A stretch of DNA of 64,000 nucleotides from Planctomycetota bacterium (GTDB lineage: Bacteria > Planctomycetota > UBA1135 > GCA-002686595), in the NCBI GenBank assembly GCA_023150475.1, contig JAKLKU010000004.1, positions 62,001 through 126,000 of the forward strand. Direction: 5' to 3'. Made by a program: the position numbers and the translations under genes. This document shows positions 9,052 through 21,700 of the stretch, in pieces (the first letter of the stretch is position 1; each line of letters begins with the position of its first letter). The notes below the pieces were generated by a model. It searched no databases, was not told the origin of the DNA, and saw nothing but the letters and a program-made list of their open reading frames with translations.

Positions 9052-9447
9052 TCAACGCACGGCGGCCGCCACCGCAGCGGTGTCGACCATCTGCTGGAAG
9101 CGCACGAGCTTGCCGTTCGCGACCCACCACGTGTGCGCGCATTGCACGTCGAGCGCCTTGCCGGTGCGGCGGTGCCGCGCGCGATAGCGCCCGAACATCG
9201 TCACGACGTCGCCGCTGCCGACGACTTCGCCGACGCGCACCTCGAACCCATCCCACTCTTCGGCGATGCGCGCGAACACGCCGAGCGTGATCGCTTCGGG
9301 TCCGACGTACGGGTTGCGGTCGGAGAGCGGAAAGCCCTCCGCTTCGTTCCAGACGATGCGCGGATCGAAGTGCGCGAGCAGGCGGGGAAGATCGCCGGCG
9401 GCGAACGCGGCGTAGAGCTCGCGCACGAGGACGACGTTCGAGTTCAT
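9052..9447 (-). CDS. SnoaL / NTF2-like fold protein
   Basis: This 131-residue protein has the compact cone fold pattern of the SnoaL-like family: an N-terminal helix (VVLVRELYAAFAAGDLPRLLAHF), the DPRIVWNEAEGFPL segment, and a C-terminal sheet ending AHTWWVANGKLVRFQQMVDT. Members are small-molecule isomerases, hydrolases or binding proteins, and the sequence alone does not say which. It lies on the opposite strand between the ECF sigma gene and the kinase gene, so it is not part of that pair. No signal peptide is present, so it should be cytoplasmic. Confidence 0.8.
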   Translation of the reverse strand: MNSNVVLVRELYAAFAAGDLPRLLAHFDPRIVWNEAEGFPLSDRNPYVGPEAITLGVFARIAEEWDGFEVRVGEVVGSGDVVTMFGRYRARHRRTGKALDVQCAHTWWVANGKLVRFQQMVDTAAVAAAVR

Positions 9448-9747
9448 GGAGGGCCTTCGGGGCTCTGGGTGCGGGGCGGACGCGAGGAGCGCGGGCCGGA
9501 ACGGGCGCGTTCAAGGTCAACGAGCGCACTACGCGGGCGCTGGAGCTCGGGATTCCTCGAAATCCGCGCTCGCCACACGGCGGTCGAGGCGTCCGGCCTT
9601 CGCGGCGGCCGTTCCGAGCCTCGCGGCGGCGGGCCGGAAACGCTGCACCGCAGTCGTCGCCGGCGCCGCGCGCGAGCGGGCCCCACGATTCCGGGGGATC
9701 CTTGAGCTCCGGGAGCGGTCGTGCTCGCTTGTCCCTCCGGCATCCCG
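9448..9747. other. intergenic region before the receptor kinase
   Basis: About 300 bases separate the NTF2-like start from the kinase start. I see no gene. It must hold the divergent promoters for both. A GTG at 9721 with GGGAG five bases upstream is an alternative kinase start that would add nine residues. Confidence 0.4.
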
Positions 9748-12969
<3,222 letters not shown>

Positions 12970-13483
12970 CGCAACACGGCGCGCGTCCTCTTGTGGACGT
13001 CCACCCGGGAGAGGCGGCGCCTCGATCGCAAAGGCGCTCGCGGTTCGGAACGCTGGAACCGGCGCCGTGCGGGTGCTGGCGGCGAGCCACCGACGGCGCG
13101 CAGCGACGGTCTGCGACGCAACGGCGCGGCGTTGCCCCGAACGTCCCTCGCGGCTGTCCCTCGCGAATGTCCCGCGCGAACGTCCCGCGCGAACGACGAC
13201 CGCGTGACTCGCCTCGACACGCCGTTCGCCACGCGTCGAGAGCCCGCGCGCCGCGTGATTCCGCGCGGAACGGGATTCGAGCTACCCACTGCGACGCATG
13301 CGTCGGAGGCGAAAGTCCGCGATGGCCAATGGAGGCCTCCGGCGGGCAGGAATCCGCGGTTTGGAGCGCGTGACGAATTCGTCGTCCGAGCTCAAGCGCG
13401 TCGAGAAGCGCCGTCGATGCCCGGCACAGCTCGCACGAATCGGGAACCCAGTCACGCAACGACACCCGTCCCAGGAGGCGACC
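12970..13483. other. 514-base gene-free region
   Basis: No supported gene lies here. A weak hairpin (CGTCC/GGACG, 12984-12999) directly after the kinase stop could end its transcript. The 13-base tandem repeat at 13143-13194 is the only clear structure. The last part carries the ribosome site of the hemerythrin gene. Confidence 0.5.
13143..13194. repeat. four tandem 13-base units
   Basis: Four head-to-tail copies start at 13143, 13156, 13169 and 13182. The last two are identical (GTCCCGCGCGAAC) and the first two differ at a few positions. They lie in non-coding DNA between the kinase and hemerythrin genes. The function is unknown; they could be regulator sites or a simple slippage product. 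Confidence 0.7.
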
Positions 13484-14116
13484 ATGCGTTCGATCCAGAC
13501 CATCCGAGACGAGCACGAGGTCTTGAACGCCGTGCTCGACCAGTTCGAAGAGCTCCTGACGCTCGCCGCACGCGACGATCAGATCGACGTCGCGCTCTTC
13601 GGCGACGTGCTCGATTGGTTCGACCACTTCGCGGAAGGCATCCACCAGGACAAGGAAGAGCTCGGGATCTTCCCGCCACTGCTCGATGCTTCACCGGAAG
13701 CGGGCCGCGACGCGCTGTGCGAGCTCATCGCGCTGCACATCGAAGAACGAGCGAAACTCGCCGCTCTGCGCGAGAACATGGAAGGCGCGGCGCACGGGGA
13801 TGCGTTGAGCCGCGATCGGCTCCTGCTCGCCGCGCGCGCGTACGTCGAGTTCCAACGCCACCACGCGCGGCTCGAGGACGACGTGATCCTGCCGCTCGCG
13901 GATCGTGTGCTGCCGCCGGATTCGGACGACGAGATCCTCGCCACGTTCGATCGCCTGGAGCGCTGCGCCCACGCGCCGCGACAAGGTGATCCGCGGGGAT
14001 TCCTCGCGCGGCTGGAGACTCGCACGACGGCGCTGCGCCGCACGGCTCGTGCCCTGCGCGGAGACACGTACTCCGACTGCGACGAGTTCGAACCGCGCCT
14101 GCTGACGGTCGGTTGA
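13484..14116 (+). CDS. hemerythrin HHE-domain protein
   Basis: The start is fixed by AGGAGG five bases upstream, giving 210 residues. The N-terminal four-helix bundle shows the diiron ligand pattern: RDEHEVLNAVLDQF, DWFDHFAEGIHQDKEELGIFPPLL, ELIALHIEERAKL and FQRHHARLEDDVILPLAD, each supplying His, Asp or Glu. Such proteins bind O2 or NO, or protect iron chemistry. The last 60 residues are basic and unassigned. No signal peptide or membrane segment is seen. It stands alone after a long gene-free stretch and is followed by a hairpin at 14121. Confidence 0.88.
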   Translation: MRSIQTIRDEHEVLNAVLDQFEELLTLAARDDQIDVALFGDVLDWFDHFAEGIHQDKEELGIFPPLLDASPEAGRDALCELIALHIEERAKLAALRENMEGAAHGDALSRDRLLLAARAYVEFQRHHARLEDDVILPLADRVLPPDSDDEILATFDRLERCAHAPRQGDPRGFLARLETRTTALRRTARALRGDTYSDCDEFEPRLLTVG

Positions 14117-14120
14117 ACGC

Positions 14121-14139
14121 CGCAGGCAACGAGCCTGCG
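14121..14139 (+). terminator. stem-loop after the hemerythrin gene
   Basis: Perfect 7-base arms CGCAGGC and GCCTGCG enclose an AACGA loop five bases after the stop. No T-tract follows, which is common in high-GC genomes. Confidence 0.5.
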
Positions 14140-14216
14140 TACGCCCGCCTGCCCCCTTCGGACCGGTTCCGGAGACCGCGTCGCGCGCATAGCGTCAGCG
14201 GGTGGAGGTGCGTTCG

Positions 14217-14906
14217 ATGATCGCTTTCGACACACGGCGCGCGCTGCGGTTCGTTCGTACGTTCACGGCTCTGTGCCTCGCGCTTTCCGTCGCCCGCGGG
14301 CAGAGCCTGCGCGAAGCGTACGAAGCCGCTGCGCCGGCGCACGGCTACGACCGTTGGATCGAGCTCCAACCCGGCGCGCGCTACACCGGCGGTTTGTGGA
14401 TCGGCGCGACGTTCGACCGGATGTCGAGCAGGTTCGTCGGCCGCGGCGAGAACGTGCGTGTCGTCGGCAACGGCGCCGTGCTCGACCTCGAAGGCGGCTC
14501 GCTGACCGTCGCGTACACCGCGACTCGTTTCGATCTCGACGATTGTGTCGTGGTGCACGGTGACATCGAGTTCCGTGGCTACAAGGACGCGTTCGTCGAC
14601 CTGAGGCCGAAGGGCTCGGTGCGCTACGTCACGTTCTTCGAACCTCACGACTACGCCGTCCGCCTGTCGATGTGCGGCAAGGACATCGTGCTCGAGCGCA
14701 ACTTGGTCGTCGACGCGGTCGAGACCGGGCCCGACTTCATGTTCTTGACCGGCGAGCCGAATCGTTGGCTCCCGACCGGCGCGAGCTTCTCGCACAGCGT
14801 CCAGGACGGGCACCACGAGTTCTTCGACAACTGGACCTTCCACTCCGATCCGCTCGCGAACGCGGATCCGAAGCGGCATTTCCACGGCCTCTGCGACTAT
14901 GGGTGA
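14217..14906 (+). CDS. secreted parallel beta-helix protein, N-terminal part before an in-frame TGA
   Basis: GGAGG eight bases upstream fixes ATG 14217; a signal peptide follows (LRFVRTFTALCLALSVARGQ). The 229-residue product looks like the first turns of a right-handed beta-helix (ARYTGGLWIGATFDRMSSRFVG, GNGAVLDLEGGSL). It ends in HFHGLCDYG at a TGA (14904-14906). The same frame stays open after this TGA for 521 codons and continues with beta-helix sequence, so this is probably one gene interrupted by a stop. A perfect 8-base hairpin (14912-14930) starts five bases after the TGA. Nonsense mutation, recoding and sequencing error are the options. Confidence 0.7.
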   Translation: MIAFDTRRALRFVRTFTALCLALSVARGQSLREAYEAAAPAHGYDRWIELQPGARYTGGLWIGATFDRMSSRFVGRGENVRVVGNGAVLDLEGGSLTVAYTATRFDLDDCVVVHGDIEFRGYKDAFVDLRPKGSVRYVTFFEPHDYAVRLSMCGKDIVLERNLVVDAVETGPDFMFLTGEPNRWLPTGASFSHSVQDGHHEFFDNWTFHSDPLANADPKRHFHGLCDYG

Positions 14907-14954
14907 GCGAAGCCGAGCCCCTGGCTCGGCGCCGGTGCGGCGCCTTGGAACAAC

Positions 14955-16469
14955 GTGATCGGCAGCGACCCGCAACTTCGCGATCCGCTGCACGGCGACT
15001 TCCGCCCGGCGAACCCGGCCGCACGGCGGTATGGCTGTCGCACGTTCGTCGCTGCGGCGGCGAGCTCGTTCGGTGCGCGACGAGAAGTCGCCGAGAGCCG
15101 GCCGTCGGTGCGCGTCGCCGCGGACGACCAGGCCTCGCGCGGCTCCGTGATCCAAGTCGGCGGCTCGATCGCGAGCGACACGACGTGGAACGCGGAGCTC
15201 GTGCAAGTGCAGAGCGACGTCGTCGTCGAGGACGGCGTGACGTTGACGATCCCGCCGGGCACACGCGTCGAGTTCGCGGACTACTTCCGGATCCAAGTGC
15301 ACGGGACGCTGCTCGCGCGCGGCCGCGCCGAGCGCCGCATCACGTTCACCACCGACGAACCGCAGCTCTTCGCGCCCGACGGATCGCAAAGCGGCTGTTG
15401 GAACGGCATCCGGTTCGAAGCGAAGCTCGCTCGCAACGCGCCGTCGGTGCTCGCGTACTGCACGCTCGAGTACGCGAAGGCCGTCGGCGGAGCCGGTCGA
15501 CACCCGCGCTGCGGCGGCGCGCTGTCGGTCGAGGCTTGCGCAGGCGTCGAGGTCGAGAACTGCAGTCTGCGCGAGAACGTCGCCGACTACGGCGGCGCGC
15601 TGTTCCTCTACGAACAGGCGAACGTGCGGATCGCGGGCACGTCGATCGCCTCGAATCACGCGCTCGTCGACGCGGCCGCCGTCTACGTCGCGTACTCCTA
15701 TCCGACGTTCGCGAACTGCACGATCGTCGCGAACCGCATCCACAACCAAGCGAACCCGTATCAAGCGACGTGCGCCGTCGCGAGCTTCGTCGCCAAGCCG
15801 CGCTTCGCGCACTGCATCGTCTGGGGCAACGCGCCGGACGTCGTGTACCAACACCAGCAGATGTTCGCGGCGAAAGCCTGGACCACGCGACGCTGCGACG
15901 TCGAAGCGTGGCCGGGCGGCGGCGACACGTTCGCGCTCGATCCGCGTTTCGTCGCGCCGGCGGCCGGCGACTGGCGGCTCTCGTTCGCGAGTCCGTGCAT
16001 CGATGCGGCGACGCGGCTCGACGCGGCGGCGCGTCCGCCCGCATTCGACCTCACGGGGCTCGCGCGCGAACTCGACGGCGATCTCGACACCACGTTGCGC
16101 CTCGACCTCGGAGCGCACGAGTTCGCGCCGTTCGAGCTCGTGACCACCGGCGTGCTCGGTGCTCCCGCGCTCGCTCGTGTCTGGGGCGAGGACGGCGCGA
16201 CGGCGACGTTGTTCGTCGCGCGCGGCGGAGTCCTGGGCCGCACGATCGCCACGCCGTTCGGCGGACTCTCGCTCGAACCGCGCGGCAGCTTCGCGCTCGG
16301 TTCGTTCGCGCTCGGCAGCGCACAGCCCGGTGAGTTCGGGTTCACGTTGCCCAACGATCCCGCGCTCGCCGGCGAGCGCTTCGGTTTCCAAGCGTTGGCG
16401 GGCGATGCGCACGCGCCTCAGCTCGCCGCGTACACGAACGCAACCGAGTTGACGTTGCTCGTACCGTAG
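14955..16469 (+). CDS. beta-helix protein, C-terminal part after the in-frame TGA
   Basis: This 504-residue frame is in phase with the gene at 14217. The GTG at 14955 has no ribosome site and no signal peptide, so as an independent gene it would be poorly supported. It opens IGSDPQLRDPLHGDFRP, a phrase usual in the middle of secreted beta-helix proteins. It continues with helix turns (GALSVEACAGVEVENCSLREN, GGALFLYEQANVRIAG) and closes with a DPRFV...SPCIDAAT segment and a small C-terminal beta domain. It does not carry the C-terminal domain of the protein at 2186. Most likely it is the distal part of one broken or recoded gene. Confidence 0.7.
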   Translation: MIGSDPQLRDPLHGDFRPANPAARRYGCRTFVAAAASSFGARREVAESRPSVRVAADDQASRGSVIQVGGSIASDTTWNAELVQVQSDVVVEDGVTLTIPPGTRVEFADYFRIQVHGTLLARGRAERRITFTTDEPQLFAPDGSQSGCWNGIRFEAKLARNAPSVLAYCTLEYAKAVGGAGRHPRCGGALSVEACAGVEVENCSLRENVADYGGALFLYEQANVRIAGTSIASNHALVDAAAVYVAYSYPTFANCTIVANRIHNQANPYQATCAVASFVAKPRFAHCIVWGNAPDVVYQHQQMFAAKAWTTRRCDVEAWPGGGDTFALDPRFVAPAAGDWRLSFASPCIDAATRLDAAARPPAFDLTGLARELDGDLDTTLRLDLGAHEFAPFELVTTGVLGAPALARVWGEDGATATLFVARGGVLGRTIATPFGGLSLEPRGSFALGSFALGSAQPGEFGFTLPNDPALAGERFGFQALAGDAHAPQLAAYTNATELTLLVP

Positions 16470-16516
16470 TCGCGTCAAGTTCCCCGAGCGCCGGATTCGA
16501 ATCCGGATCCTGGGGA

Positions 16517-17599
16517 ATGCGCACGGGGCTCCGTTTCGGCCTGGGGATCGCGACGACGCTGCTCGCGGGCAGTCTCGTCGCCGCCGCCGTGCGCGAAAAC
16601 TTGGCCGTGGCCGCGTTCGAACGCTGCGCCGAGCGCTGGGAGCTCGCGCCGCCTTCGGGCGCGGTCGCGGGCCTGGCGCGCGAGCTCGCTCAGCTCGATC
16701 GCGAGCTCGCGGAGTACGTCGCGAGCGCGGGTCCGAGTGCTTTCGCTCCGTTCCTCTGGAAAGCGGAACGGCGCGAGGAACTCGGAGCCGCGCTCGCCGA
16801 CGTCGCTCCGCTGCTCGAACGCATGCGCGTGCTGCTCGAGTCCGAGGGCGCACGACGGGCGCTCGCCCGCGGTCGCGCACTGACGCCGACGCCGCGGCTC
16901 GCCGCCGCGCGCGACTGGGCCAACGTGCTCGCCGCGAAAGCCGTGCACGAGCGCGGCGCGGAATCGGCGCGTTGGCTCGCGCTGTCGTTCGACCTCGCGA
17001 CCTTGCGTTGCCAACCCTCGTCGATCGGCACGATGATCGGCACCACGCTCGACTCGATCACGCTGACGGCGCTGCGTGACGTGGTCGCGCGCCCGGACGC
17101 CGACGCGACGGCGTTGAGCCGGGAGCTCGAGGGGCGGCTCGTCGCACGTTCGTGTGAAGTGCCGTGGCGCGACGTCGGCCGCTTCGAGGCCGCCTTGGTC
17201 GTGCGCGAGTCGTCGGGGCTCGTCGTCGAAGCGAGTTTGTCGCCGTTCGATTGGTGGCGGCGCGCGTCGACGCTCGACGCCGTGCTCGACACCGTGGACA
17301 CGTTCGCTGCGCTCGCCGACGGCGAGCTCGCGGAACGCGACGACGACTTCGGCTACTTCGCGATCTTCGCACGCATGCAGCGCGACGCCGTCGAGCGCGC
17401 GAGCGTGGCGCGGGTTGCCCTACGCTGCCTCGCGTATCGCGAGGAGTGCGGAAACTGGCCCGCCGCTGCGAACGAACTCGCGGCCGGTGTGCCCTACTCG
17501 GACGAGCTCGTCCTCGCACTCGACGTGAACGGAGTCGAACTGTCGGTCGACTCGCGCTCGGCAAGCGAGCTCTTGCGTTGGACGATCCCCGCCGACTGA
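16517..17599 (+). CDS. membrane-anchored hypothetical protein
   Basis: I do not recognise this 360-residue protein. One N-terminal hydrophobic helix (LRFGLGIATTLLAGSLVAAAV) suggests a membrane anchor or uncleaved signal with the rest outside the cytoplasm. The remainder is mostly helical, rich in Ala, Glu and Arg (for example ELAQLDRELAEYVASAG). A LRCLAYREECGNWP segment near the end resembles a helix seen in other planctomycete secreted proteins of unknown role. It follows the beta-helix gene by 47 bases on the same strand and may be cotranscribed with it. Confidence 0.65.
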   Translation: MRTGLRFGLGIATTLLAGSLVAAAVRENLAVAAFERCAERWELAPPSGAVAGLARELAQLDRELAEYVASAGPSAFAPFLWKAERREELGAALADVAPLLERMRVLLESEGARRALARGRALTPTPRLAAARDWANVLAAKAVHERGAESARWLALSFDLATLRCQPSSIGTMIGTTLDSITLTALRDVVARPDADATALSRELEGRLVARSCEVPWRDVGRFEAALVVRESSGLVVEASLSPFDWWRRASTLDAVLDTVDTFAALADGELAERDDDFGYFAIFARMQRDAVERASVARVALRCLAYREECGNWPAAANELAAGVPYSDELVLALDVNGVELSVDSRSASELLRWTIPAD

Positions 17600-17721
17600 C
17601 GTAACGTGGCGCGCGACTTCCTTCGGCTTCGCGGCCGCCACGCCGCGTCGGTGCCCGCGGTCCGACGCGGCCTTTCGAGCCCGGCGGCGAAGGACACGGA
17701 ACTCGGGCGACTCGGTGCGTC

Positions 17722-18216
17722 ATGCGTGTTCGATTCAAGAAGGCGACGGACGGCAAACACTCGCTCGCGTGCGAACGCACCGACGGCTCGCAGACGTGGG
17801 CCCACGTGCACCCCGCGATCGTCACGCACGACTTCGTGCACTGGGCGCTCGAGACGACGCTCGGACTGAAGCGTGGGTTCTGGGGACTGATCGCGAGCGG
17901 CATGGACCTGCGCTCGTTCATGGAACCGGGTGCCACGAAGATGCTGCCGGAAGAAGCCGCGTGGACCGAGTTCGCCGTCGGCTCGATCTGGCGCGACAGT
18001 TGGGGGCAATCGCCGCTCGACGCGGACGGCGTGATCGAAGAGCTCGCGTTGCGCGCGGAACAGCACGGCTGGAAGACGCAGCGATCGATCTCGGAGGTCG
18101 ACCTCGAGCGGATCCGCGCGAAGATCGCCGAGCTCAACGGCCGTTGGCTCGCGATCGAGCCCGGCGGCGCGCTCGAGCTCGTGTTCGACGAGCAGGACCC
18201 GAAACGTTCTCGCTGA
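17722..18216 (+). CDS. hypothetical protein, 164 residues
   Basis: This is a cytoplasmic, acidic small protein without signal or membrane segment. Its central part (HPAIVTHDFVHWALETTLGLKRGFWGLIASG) and the RIRAKIAELNGRWLAIEPGGALEL C-terminus look like a compact mixed fold. I do not recognise the family. The ATG at 17722 is the first codon of a frame with normal codon use. It has no operon partner: 122 bases separate it from the upstream gene, and a gene-free stretch follows. Confidence 0.65.
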   Translation: MRVRFKKATDGKHSLACERTDGSQTWAHVHPAIVTHDFVHWALETTLGLKRGFWGLIASGMDLRSFMEPGATKMLPEEAAWTEFAVGSIWRDSWGQSPLDADGVIEELALRAEQHGWKTQRSISEVDLERIRAKIAELNGRWLAIEPGGALELVFDEQDPKRSR

Positions 18217-18755
18217 TCGGACAAGCCGCGTGCGTTCTGGCTGCGCCCGAAGCGGCCGCGGCGCCGAAGCGGCAGAGGGGGCGACGACCGTGACGACTTC
18301 GAGGCGTCGCGAACGGACCTCGTCGTGTCGGCATCCGCGCGTGAAGGGCTCGTAAGGTCGCGAGGCGGCGACTCGTCACGGCGCCGCAGTCGGAACTGGC
18401 CCCGCACCGTGGATCACGAAATCGGCGCCGGTGACGTCTGCGCTGCGCTGCGCGCCGTCGTCCGGCACCGTTCCCGTGGCCCGGCCGCTTCGTCGGCGTG
18501 AACGGAAGTCCCGCGGACGGCGTGGACTACGACGACGACGCTTCCGACTCGACGCGTTTCGCGTGACGCGTCGGCGCGCGCGCGGTCCGCACACCTCGGG
18601 GCGGTCCCCTCGGATGGCGCGAGACGACGCGGGGCTTCCAGCATGGACCGACGCAAGTCGCGTTGGTTGCAGGTCGCCCGAGATTTCCTGTCCAACGACG
18701 AGTGGCAGTACCGGTCGGGCCTGAAGAAAGTTGCGCGACACGGTAGGTTCGCGAC
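18217..18755. other. 539-base gene-free region
   Basis: Frames here have no start context and their codon use does not match neighbouring genes. I see no RNA gene. It separates the small unknown gene from the large metallopeptidase gene and should hold the promoter of the latter. Confidence 0.5.
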
Positions 18756-21700
18756 ATGAAGCTTGCCTGGATCTGGCTACCGCTCTGCCTCGCGCTCGCG
18801 CCGCGCGAGGAAACGTCGGGCTTCCAGAACGCCGTGCGCGGCGCGGAGTCCGCGCTCGCCCGCCAAGACGTCGACGGCGCGCGACGCTGGATCGAACGCG
18901 CGCTCGAACGCGATCCGAAGTCGGTCAAGGCCTGGGAGCTGCGCGCCCGCGCGGCCGAGCTCGCGGCCGATCGCGACGAGCAGGTCTACTCGCTGCACCG
19001 GGCGCTCGGGTTGATGATCGCGCAGAAGGCGCCGCGGTCCGAGCAGGACGCGGTCCGCGGCAAGTTGCTCGGCCTCGACCCGACCGCGCCTCAACTGCTC
19101 GACCTCTCGAAAACGTTCCTCGCGAAGCTCGGGCCGATCGCGCAGCAGTACGAGAAGGACAAACGTCCGCACTCGGCGATCCGCGTGCACAAGGCGATGC
19201 TCGCGCTCGATCCGGAGCTCGAGTCGAGCCGCGCGGCGATCGAAAGGCTCGCCGCGGCCCCCGATCCGAGCCTCGCCGAAGACGCGAAGCCGAAGGACCT
19301 GCTCGCCGACGTCTCGAAGGAATGGATCCGCGAGCACGACGAGAAACACTCGACGTGGGATTCGCGCTCCGAACTCGTGCGCGAGAACTACACGACGAAG
19401 ACCGACGCCGGCTACGAGTGCATGGTGCGCGCCGCCGAGGCGATGGAGCAGATGAACGCGTTCTATCGCGTCTTCTTCCAGTACGGCACCGAGGAGGACG
19501 GCCGCGACGTTTCGCGGATCGAGCTCGTCATCTTCAAGAACCGTGACGAGTACCTGAAGCTCGGCAGCGGTCCGCCCGCGGACTGGAGCGGCGGTCAGTT
19601 CACCGGCGGTTCGGTCGAGACGTACGTCGGCGCGGGCGGCTTCCAAGAGATGGTCGGCACGCTCTTCCACGAAGCGGCGCACCAGTTCGTCTCGCTCGCG
19701 ACGAACTCCGCGGGGTGGTTGAACGAAGGGCTCGCGTCGTTCTTCGAAGGCTGTCGGATCCTGCCCAACGGCACCGTCTTGATGAACGAGCCCGCGGACC
19801 ATCGGCTCTTCCCGCTCGTCGAGCGGATGAAGAACGGTTGGATGGCGAGCGCGTCCGACGGCATCGATCCGAAGGACCCGAACGTCGAGCCGAAGACCGC
19901 GCCGAGCTTCCGCATCGTGCTCGAGAACGAGTACGGCTGGGGCCCGCCGTGGTACGCGCCGACGTGGGGCGTCGTCTACTTCCTCTACAACTACCAAGAC
20001 CCCGTCGACGGCCGGTACGTGTACCGCACGGCGTTCCGCGAGTTCGTCGACGCATCGGGCGGCAAGATGGGCAAGACGGCGATCTCGACGTTCGAGGAGA
20101 TCGTGCTCGCGAAGCCGAAGCCGCCGATCAAGGGCTTCAAGCGGCCCGCCGACGCGAAGGACGTCGCGTTGCCGCAGACCGTCGACGAGCTCAACGAAGT
20201 GTGGAGGTCGTGGCTCGTCGAGCTCACGGACGAACGCACCGGCAAGCTCGAGAAACGCCGCCCCTACCTCGATTGGGCGCGCGCTGCGTTGCTCGAGAAG
20301 GACGGCGTGACGGCGCAGGAGCATTTCGAGAAGGGCCTCGTCGCGACGCCGAACGACGTCGTGCTCCTGAAGGAGTTCGCGACGTTCCTCGCCGGCGAGA
20401 AGAACACCGACCGCGCGACGAAGTTGATGCTGCGCGGGCTGCAACTGCTCGAGAACGCTCCGAAGCCGGACGCCAAGGCGATCGCGGAGGCCGATCGGCT
20501 GCTCGACAAGTGGGATCCCAAGCGTGCGAGCCTCGACCGCGTGCACAAGGAGCTCACCGCCGCCGCGAAGAACTTGGTCGCGCGCTACGAAGCCGACGGC
20601 CTGCCGATGATGGTGATGGACGTCGCGTGGCGGCTCGGCACGCAACACGACATTCCCGAGCTCTTCGACGCGTACCGGCGTGCCCTCGAGACGTCGAAGC
20701 GTTCGCTGCAGCTCTGGGAGCTCGCCTACAACGAGAAGGACCTCACCGGTTGGAGCGCGGTCGGCGACACGGGTTTCCGCGCGGATGGCGCCGAGCTCGT
20801 CGGCAAGTTCGGCGAGTACGCGGCGGATCAGTACGACTTCCAGATCCTGACGCTCGACCGCATCACCGGCGGCGACTTCTCGATGGAGGCCGAAGTCAAG
20901 GCCGAGCGCGGGCGCATCAACTTCTGCGGGCTCGTGTTCGGCCGCAAGGGCGCGTCGAACTTCCACGCGCTGATGCTGTTCCCGGGCGGCGAGAAGAAGA
21001 AGGAAGGCGTCGCGGACACCGGTTTCGTCGACCTCGCGACGTCGTACGGCAGCGGCACGTTCAAGACGTGGCGCCACTCGCCGGTCGCGACGGCGCTCGA
21101 AGAAGGCGCGACGGCGACGGCGCGTTGGTTCAAGCTGCGCATCGACGTCTCCGGCTCGCGCGTCGACACGTGGTTCGACGGCGAGTTCCTCTCGACGCAG
21201 GAGTTCCCGTCGCTCGACGTCGTGCGCGGCAGCTTCGGCCTGATCGTCGGCCGCGGCGAGACGCGTTACCGCAACGTGCGCTTCATGGCGCGTGATCCGC
21301 GCGATCCGGCGTCGGCGATCGAGCGCGACGTGCGGATGGAGGAGCTCAAGAAGTCCGGCAAGGCGATCAATGGCAGCTACCTCGGCATGGTGCCGCCGTT
21401 CCCGCACGTCGAACGGTGGATCGGACCCGAACGCAAGGCGTGGAACGAAGCGGGGCCGGTGCCGCAGCTCCTCGTGCTCTGGTCGATCGACCAGAACGAG
21501 ATCATCCCGATCGATGCATGGTTGCGCGACCTCGCGGAGAGCACCAAGTCGCACGGACTCTCGATCGTGTCGATCGCGAGCCCCAACGACGCGCCGAAGC
21601 TCGACGACTACCTGAAGGCGCATCCGTTCCCGGGCTCCGTCGGCGTCGACCTCCGGCCGGTCGGCACGTTCGGGCTCGGCGAGACGAACGACCTCTACTT

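Noticed and set aside
14904..14930. Selenocysteine codon with a SECIS element
   Set aside because: The hairpin after the TGA has a three-base CCT loop and lacks the GU-containing apical loop of bacterial SECIS elements. The position has no known selenoprotein context, so it is kept only as one option in a finding.
18376..18741. Minus-strand frames between the genes at 17722 and 18756
   Set aside because: No ribosome site, no domain, and codon use unlike that of genes in the window.
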